The position numbers were made by a program, and so were the translations under genes. Below, one piece after another: positions 6,390 to 10,913 of a stretch of DNA of 10,913 nucleotides. The notes under the pieces are model-generated. The model made no database searches. It saw only the letters and a program-made list of their open reading frames with translations, and was not told where the DNA came from. The DNA lies in NCBI GenBank assembly GCA_937916345.1, contig CALFUE010000103.1:1-10913 (forward strand). Reading direction: 5' to 3'. The number at the start of each line of letters is the position of its first letter. Position 1 is the first letter of the stretch. The DNA comes from an uncultured bacterium (lineage in GTDB: Bacteria; Bacillota; Clostridia; Lachnospirales; Lachnospiraceae).

Positions 6390-8348
6390 ATGAAAATAAA
6401 AAGAATGCTCGCAGCGGTCCTTTCGATCGCGCTGGTAACAGGATATATGCCGGTAATGGAGGCTCGCGCGGCGGAGCAGCCTCTCGCTGACGGATACTAT
6501 ACCATAATGACTGCGATGGACACTGGTTACGGACTGGATCTGTCAGGGAATTCCACGAGTAGTGGCACAAATGTACAGCTGTATAATGCCTCGGATTCGG
6601 ATGTTCGTGTATTTGGCATAAAGCTTCAGTCGGACGGATATTACAGGATATGGCCAAAGGAAGCCGATACCTCATTGGATCTTGCTGATAATAAAACGAA
6701 TAATGGAACAAATATAAGGCTCTTTAGCGACAATGGCACAAATGCGCAGCGCTGGAAGATAGAGGATGCCGGAGACGGATACTACTATATCAAGTCTAAA
6801 AGTTCTTTGAATTACTGCCTTGATTTGAACGGTGGGGCGGTGAACAATGCGAATATCAGCCTGTGGACTTTTCACGGCGGAGATAATCAAAAGTGGAAAT
6901 TCGAATCAAGAAATTCCATAACCGGAGAACAGACCGTGCCGGACGGGGATTATATGGTCATGAGTTCATTGGACTCTGCCTATGGTCTGCAGCAGTTTGT
7001 GAATAACGATGTCCGGCTCTCTTATCTCAATTCCGATACCTTAAATAATTTTTCAAGGTTTTCAGTGAAATACATGAACGACGGCACCTACAAGATATCC
7101 TTGAAGCAGACGCCATCTCTGTGTCTGGATCTGTATGGTGGAAACAAAGCTGTATACTATTCTCAAAACGTGCAGCTTTACAGCGACAACAGCAGCGACT
7201 ACCAGCGGTGGATAATTGAGGATACGGGAGGCGGTTCATATTATATCCGCTCCAAGGTTAATGGCAGCTACCTGGATATTTCAGGAGGAGCTGCGGTATA
7301 CAATGCCAATATCTGCAGCTGGTCCCTGAGTGAAGGTGATTCAATGAAATGGGTATTTTCTCCCGAGGTAGAGGATACCGGTATATCTGACATTTGTGCT
7401 TTTTCCATGGTAAATGGCATAAGAATCAGATGGACCGCGGAGGATGATCCGAACGGCAGGCTGTACCGCATCGACAAGGACAAACCCACCGGCTCCGCAA
7501 AGAGTTCATCGGGGGGTGATGGAGGGCTGCCTGCCGGTATTGATATTAAATACAGGTCAAAGGAGGAAAAGAACGCCAAGTGGACTACTCTGGATATTCC
7601 CCTTGAGACCGGTAAGGATTACGTGGACATCACGAATCTGGAGGGCGGCGTGGAATATGAGTACACGGTGAGACCTTATTATATGACGACGCTGCTTGGT
7701 ATAACTGTCGGAGGCAAAAGGTACAAGCAGGATGAGTCGGAAGTCATGACCAGGACTACTATGGAGGCGAACCAGGATGATATCGTACTGGGGGACAGTA
7801 CGCATGAGCTGCTGGCAAAAGCCGCCCGGGACAAGGGATGGTTTACGGGCGTGCATATGCAGTATTACATAGGTACTGAAAATTGTATCTATGACATGGT
7901 GAACAAGAACAAGGATTACCAGATGCGTATTGCCTACAGGCTCATAAATAGTAAGATACGGTACTGCTGGGAGATCTACGACTACAAGATGAAGCTCCAC
8001 AAGTCTGTGTATATGGGCACTCTCTCGGCCTTAAAGGAGGATATGGAAACCTACGCCGAAAATTCCAAAGCGCCAATGCTCTCCACGGAGTATGTGGAGT
8101 ATGTGAAGGGAGAAAAAGCCACCATAAAGCTGAAGAATGCATCCCAGGCGACCTGGTCTCTCGCGAAGTCCGCCAATGACAGAGTGGTTTACGGCGGAGT
8201 GGAAATCGTGAAGAAGACGGCTGACAGCGTCACGATAGAGTTTACCGAGCCGAAGGGACTGTGGGGAATATATCCTTATGTACAGGCAAAGGTGGGAAAC
8301 AACATCTACAGATGTTATATCATGCGCGGTGAACGACCTAAATGGTAA
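6390..8348 (+). CDS. Secreted protein with two ricin-type beta-trefoil lectin domains and FN3-like region
   Basis: The product has 652 residues from the ATG at 6390, ten bases after AGGAGG (6374-6379); a GTG at 6381 is too close to that site. The N-terminus is a classic Sec signal peptide: basic KIKR, a hydrophobic core, and probable cleavage near ARA-A (residues 25-28). Two ricin-B-like trefoils follow, about residues 33-176 and 185-330, each with the repeated 'xxLDLxGG' and QxW-type motifs (NAQRW, DNQKW, DYQRW, and a degenerate DSMKW). They should bind galactose-type or other sugars. Residues about 335-455 look like a fibronectin type III domain interrupted by a Ser/Gly-rich loop (SAKSSSGGDGG). 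The last 190 residues are unassigned and end in an Ig-like beta segment. There is no LPXTG or surface anchor and no recognised catalytic domain, so it is a secreted adhesin, glycan sensor or effector rather than a known hydrolase. Confidence 0.85.
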   Translation: MKIKRMLAAVLSIALVTGYMPVMEARAAEQPLADGYYTIMTAMDTGYGLDLSGNSTSSGTNVQLYNASDSDVRVFGIKLQSDGYYRIWPKEADTSLDLADNKTNNGTNIRLFSDNGTNAQRWKIEDAGDGYYYIKSKSSLNYCLDLNGGAVNNANISLWTFHGGDNQKWKFESRNSITGEQTVPDGDYMVMSSLDSAYGLQQFVNNDVRLSYLNSDTLNNFSRFSVKYMNDGTYKISLKQTPSLCLDLYGGNKAVYYSQNVQLYSDNSSDYQRWIIEDTGGGSYYIRSKVNGSYLDISGGAAVYNANICSWSLSEGDSMKWVFSPEVEDTGISDICAFSMVNGIRIRWTAEDDPNGRLYRIDKDKPTGSAKSSSGGDGGLPAGIDIKYRSKEEKNAKWTTLDIPLETGKDYVDITNLEGGVEYEYTVRPYYMTTLLGITVGGKRYKQDESEVMTRTTMEANQDDIVLGDSTHELLAKAARDKGWFTGVHMQYYIGTENCIYDMVNKNKDYQMRIAYRLINSKIRYCWEIYDYKMKLHKSVYMGTLSALKEDMETYAENSKAPMLSTEYVEYVKGEKATIKLKNASQATWSLAKSANDRVVYGGVEIVKKTADSVTIEFTEPKGLWGIYPYVQAKVGNNIYRCYIMRGERPKW

Positions 8349-8393
8349 AAAAGGAACAGAGCATATTTACAGTAATTAGAGGAGGATTCAGTA

Positions 8394-9332
8394 ATGAGCT
8401 GGAACAAGCTTGAGAAGAGCAGGAGGACCATCATAATCGTCAGCGCGTTGTGTTTAGCTGTAGGATTTGTCCTGTTTGCAATGAGGATGAGCATGCCTTC
8501 ACTGATCGCCTTTACGCTGGCAGCGGTTCTTCCGCTGTGGGCAATTGGAGGAAGGACCGGGACAGGTCAAAACGGCAAGCCCGAGATAGAGGACGACATG
8601 ATCACCGCTCTGGAGGGAAGGCTGGAAGGCTACAAGATGGAGATCAATGACTTTAACAGCACCATAAAGTCAAAGGACAAGGAGATCTCCGATCTGAACA
8701 TATTGCTGGAGCATGAAAAAAAGAACCTGGCAGAGGCGACTGCAAAAGCAAATCAGGCCATAGCCGAGGCTGAGACCGCAAAGGATGCGCTGAAGACCTC
8801 CCGCAAATCCGGGGTTTCCCTTGATGATACGGCTTCCATGGCGGGCATTCTCCCTCAGGCTGAAGGGGATGACGGCAAAAAGCAGGTTCTTGATATTACC
8901 ACAGTCATAAAGAGCGCGGCGGATGATTTCAGGGCTGCTGCGGCAGAGGCCGGGGTGGTGATCAATATAGTGGATCCTGCTGAGCCTATGTATGTCAGCG
9001 CGGCGCCTGTGATGCTGCGCACCATGTTCCGCGATATTATTGACAATGCCGTCAAGTATATGAAGCAAAGCGGCGCGCTGCAGATAACCATCGCGAACCT
9101 GGATGAGGATATATTCATAGCCATGAAGGACAACGGAAAGGGACTGAACGAGTCCGAGACCGTGCACATCTTTGAGCTGAACTTCCAGGGTTCCAACCGT
9201 GTCAGCGGAAACGGTCTGGGACTGGCCCAGGCAAAGGCTATCGTAGATTACTACGGCGGCATGATATACGCAAAGAGCTCACCCGGCAGAGGCATGGGTA
9301 TCTACCTGCATTTCCCCGCAGTGAGAAAGTAA
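8394..9332 (+). CDS. Membrane histidine-kinase-like protein, HATPase domain without H-box
   Basis: The 312-residue product has AGAGGAGG eight bases before its ATG. Two closely spaced membrane helices (about 12-31 and 35-51) have almost no extracellular loop, so the protein probably senses within the membrane or through a partner. Residues about 62-130 form a charged coiled coil. The GHKL/HATPase_c domain occupies about 165-310, with N-box IIDNAVKY (N218), G1 box DNGKGL (D246), F-box-like IFELNF and G2 box GNGLGL (272-277). No HisKA-type phosphoacceptor helix is seen. The only histidine in the coiled coil is H107 in LLEHEKK, which lacks H-box context. It may be a kinase acting on another protein, a phosphatase, or a kinase with a divergent dimerisation domain. 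The next gene follows after 45 bp and encodes another membrane coiled-coil protein. Confidence 0.82.
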   Translation: MSWNKLEKSRRTIIIVSALCLAVGFVLFAMRMSMPSLIAFTLAAVLPLWAIGGRTGTGQNGKPEIEDDMITALEGRLEGYKMEINDFNSTIKSKDKEISDLNILLEHEKKNLAEATAKANQAIAEAETAKDALKTSRKSGVSLDDTASMAGILPQAEGDDGKKQVLDITTVIKSAADDFRAAAAEAGVVINIVDPAEPMYVSAAPVMLRTMFRDIIDNAVKYMKQSGALQITIANLDEDIFIAMKDNGKGLNESETVHIFELNFQGSNRVSGNGLGLAQAKAIVDYYGGMIYAKSSPGRGMGIYLHFPAVRK

Positions 9333-9377
9333 AGCTGCCGGACGGATCGATTAAAAAAAATATTTGGAGTTGTCGCT

Positions 9378-10091
9378 ATGAAGTGGAAAACAGTTATTAC
9401 AGTACTATATATAGCCGGAGCTGCTGCGGCCGGAGCGGTGTTCATCAATGCAGAGACAAAGGGGGTTGAGTCCCCCGCTGTAAGTAGTGTCTCACCGGAT
9501 ACCGGGGAGGACTATAAGAAACAGATTGATATTCTCACGGCAAAGGTTTCAGAGCTGAATGAGAGTTTGAGCAGGACGGAGACGGAAAATGACGATCTGA
9601 TCTTTGAGAGGAACGCGCTGCAGTCAGAGGTTGACCGGCTTACACTGGAGGCTGAGACAAAGGCTGCGGAGGAAGCTGCGGCAGCGGAGACAGAGGCAGA
9701 GGCAGAAGAGGCAGAGGCAGAAGAGGAAGCCGCCGGTGAAGAAGCAGCTGCAGATGCAGAGACGGAGAAGGAAGAGAACGGAACTTACTATACTTACAAG
9801 ATCAATACCTCCTCAGAGCCCCTGAACCTCTATCGCAAGAAGAACGGCGGGAAGCCTGTCAATTCCATTCCCAGAGGTTACATAGGCTACGTTATCTCAC
9901 TGGGTGAGGAAAAGGACAACAGGGCTCTCATCCTCTTCGAGGGTAAGCTGTATTACGCGAGCAAATCTTATATGAAGTTTACCGGGATAGCTGCGGAGGA
10001 TTATCCCGATGAGCTGCTTTCTCTCTCGGCTTCAGACATTGGAACTACATTCTTCGATGGGAAGGCTATTGGCATTGAAAGGAAGAAATGA
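9378..10091 (+). CDS. Membrane-anchored coiled-coil protein with C-terminal SH3-like domain
   Basis: This 237-residue protein starts with a hydrophobic segment (about 5-23) that is either an N-terminal anchor or a signal peptide (possible cleavage after FINA). A heptad-like coiled coil with KVSELNESL and LQSEVDRL covers about 46-95. A strongly acidic Ala-Glu stretch follows to about residue 132, then a beta-rich C-terminal domain (about 135-200) resembling bacterial SH3: YTYKINTSSEPLNLYRK, then PRGYIGYVI. Such domains usually face the cell wall and bind peptidoglycan. The coding sequence overlaps the next gene by four bases (ATGA at 10088-10091), so the two are probably translationally coupled. 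The ribosome binding site is weak (TTGGAG, about nine bases upstream). Its likely role is an envelope-facing partner of the preceding kinase-like protein, inferred from the operon order and the shared membrane/coiled-coil design. Confidence 0.78.
   Translation: MKWKTVITVLYIAGAAAAGAVFINAETKGVESPAVSSVSPDTGEDYKKQIDILTAKVSELNESLSRTETENDDLIFERNALQSEVDRLTLEAETKAAEEAAAAETEAEAEEAEAEEEAAGEEAAADAETEKEENGTYYTYKINTSSEPLNLYRKKNGGKPVNSIPRGYIGYVISLGEEKDNRALILFEGKLYYASKSYMKFTGIAAEDYPDELLSLSASDIGTTFFDGKAIGIERKK
9693..9722 (+). repeat. 15-bp perfect tandem repeat in acidic linker
   Basis: Two identical adjacent 15-bp units, GAGGCAGAGGCAGAA at 9693-9707 and 9708-9722, lie inside a longer GAG/GCA-rich tract (about 9650-9775). 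They encode the Glu-Ala linker. The unit is a multiple of three, so gain or loss would lengthen or shorten the linker without breaking the frame. Confidence 0.85.
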
Positions 10092-10459
10092 GTATGGATA
10101 TGGTAATTGTCGGAAAGGATGAAACAGAATCTAATCGCCAGAAATCACTGATTAAAAGCATACTGCCTGACTCAAGGATAAATATCAGGATGATCGATGA
10201 TCCGATTCATACGGCTCCTGATCCCGAGCTGGTGTACTCTGATGTGGTCTTTATGGATATGGATTCCCTCGGACAGGGGGGCATTAATTTGGCAAGGAGC
10301 ATCAGTGAGAGCGGAAGGGTCAATGTCATACTTGTCATATCAGATCACAGATATGATATGGAAGCCTTCAGTATAAGAGCCAGCGGGATACTTTACAAGC
10401 CTGTGGTGTGGGAACGGATGAAGTACGAGATATCGAATCTGCGCTACCCGCGCCGTTAA
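10088..10459 (+). CDS. Stand-alone degenerate receiver domain (pseudo-response regulator)
   Basis: A 123-residue protein with a receiver-domain fold and no output domain. Compared with the intact receiver just downstream, the phosphoacceptor position (D57 in VVFMDMDS) and the switch lysine (K104 in LYKP) are kept. The acidic pair that binds magnesium is replaced by G9/K10 (VIVGKDE in place of LIVDDE), and the conserved Thr position appears as I84 followed by S85. It is therefore unlikely to be phosphorylated in the usual way. It may act as a scaffold or a constitutive binding partner. The start ATG overlaps the previous stop (ATGA); a second in-frame ATG at 10094 is possible. The C-terminal NLRYP resembles the receiver-to-output linker of SARP/LytTR-type regulators, so the gene could have lost an output domain. 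It ends 29 bp before the next regulator. Confidence 0.75.
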   Translation: MSMDMVIVGKDETESNRQKSLIKSILPDSRINIRMIDDPIHTAPDPELVYSDVVFMDMDSLGQGGINLARSISESGRVNVILVISDHRYDMEAFSIRASGILYKPVVWERMKYEISNLRYPRR

Positions 10460-10488
10460 AAGGATGGTATTTACGGAGGAAAATATCA

Positions 10489-10913
10489 ATGTTGAATATT
10501 CTGATAGTGGACGACGAGAGGCTGGCGCGCGAGGGGGTCAGGGATATCATGCAGGAGTTTTATCCGGATGACAGGATATACTGCTTTGAGAGATCTGACG
10601 AAGCCATGGAAGCTGCAAGGAACACAGATTTTCACATTGCATGTCTGGATGTGCAGATGGAGCCATACAATGGTATAGAGACTGCAGAGTATCTTGTGAA
10701 GCGATGTCCTAAATGCAACATCATTTTTACCACAGGCTACGACAGTTTTACCGGAGAGGCAATGGCTCTTCACGCCAGCGGCTATATATTAAAGCCTGTC
10801 ACAAAAAAGAAGCTCGAGAAAGTCATTTCTTCGTTTGTCATTTGTATTACTCCTTGCGCCTTTCGCGCTTACATATATTTATACGAGCGAATTGAAGGAA
10901 GGGCTAAAAAAAT
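10489..10913 (+). CDS. Response regulator, receiver domain, 3' end missing
   Basis: The ATG at 10489 has GGAGGA (10475-10480) eight bases upstream. The receiver domain is canonical: acidic pair D8/D9 in LIVDDE, phosphoacceptor D54 in CLDVQM, T81/T82, and K102 in YILKPV. After KKLEKVIS (to about residue 114, base 10830) the expected linker to an output domain does not appear. The frame stays open to the right edge, but its last 28 residues look unlike a regulator. In the complete genes I know of this style the output is a LytTR or SARP/BTAD DNA-binding domain. Here the output domain is either beyond the window or lost at a junction near 10830. It probably receives a phosphate from a partner kinase, perhaps through the kinase-like protein at 8394-9332. 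Confidence 0.82.
   Translation, partial: MLNILIVDDERLAREGVRDIMQEFYPDDRIYCFERSDEAMEAARNTDFHIACLDVQMEPYNGIETAEYLVKRCPKCNIIFTTGYDSFTGEAMALHASGYILKPVTKKKLEKVISSFVICITPCAFRAYIYLYERIEGRAKK

Noticed and set aside
1..10913. CRISPR arrays, tRNA or rRNA genes, transposases, integrases or attachment sites
   Set aside because: No spaced direct repeats, RNA gene signatures or recombinase motifs were seen in either strand.

Overview
The window looks like chromosomal DNA of an anaerobic Gram-positive bacterium of the Clostridia, most likely Lachnospiraceae-like. This rests on strong AGGAGG-type ribosome binding sites, a secreted trefoil lectin with a Gram-positive signal peptide, frequent AGA/AGG arginine codons in the central genes and a LytR/SARP-style response regulator. 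It is an inference from style; there is no rRNA or tRNA gene to confirm it.

Layout. (a) 1 to about 835, minus strand: a broken heparinase II/III-family gene running off the left edge, damaged by a one-base G-run frameshift and a 32-bp tandem duplication. It meets (b) head-on at an abrupt junction. (b) 875-3905, plus strand: two tandem AAA+ ATPases. The first has lost its N-terminal half at the junction; the second is complete at 737 residues. Both resemble the ATPase (Afp15/Pvc15 type) of extracellular contractile injection systems. (c) 3906-4058: an intergenic region with two perfect, interleaved inverted repeats and a possible weak promoter. (d) 4059-5564: a soluble protein of unknown family, about 501 residues, ending in a (Pro-Asn) repeat. 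(e) A Rho-independent terminator at 5653-5676. (f) 5810 to the right edge: a co-directional cluster encoding a YbjN/secretion-chaperone-like protein, a secreted protein with two ricin-type trefoils, a membrane histidine-kinase-like ATPase without an H-box, a membrane-anchored coiled-coil/SH3-like protein, a degenerate stand-alone receiver and a canonical response regulator. The last loses its expected sequence near 10830, possibly at a second junction.

How the parts may work together. The ATPase pair suggests the tail end of a contractile injection system or a related remodelling machine, but no sheath, tube or baseplate gene is present. The unknown 501-residue protein directly after the ATPases is a candidate cargo or accessory subunit. 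The second cluster combines a surface or secreted carbohydrate-binding protein with a membrane signalling set, so envelope or glycan sensing is plausible. The link between the two halves is inference from adjacency and orientation only.

Caution: both ends carry signs of joins (a change of coding content, a duplication, a frameshift). They may be real rearrangements or assembly/amplification chimeras, and claims about the heparinase-ATPase neighbourhood should wait for read-level checking.
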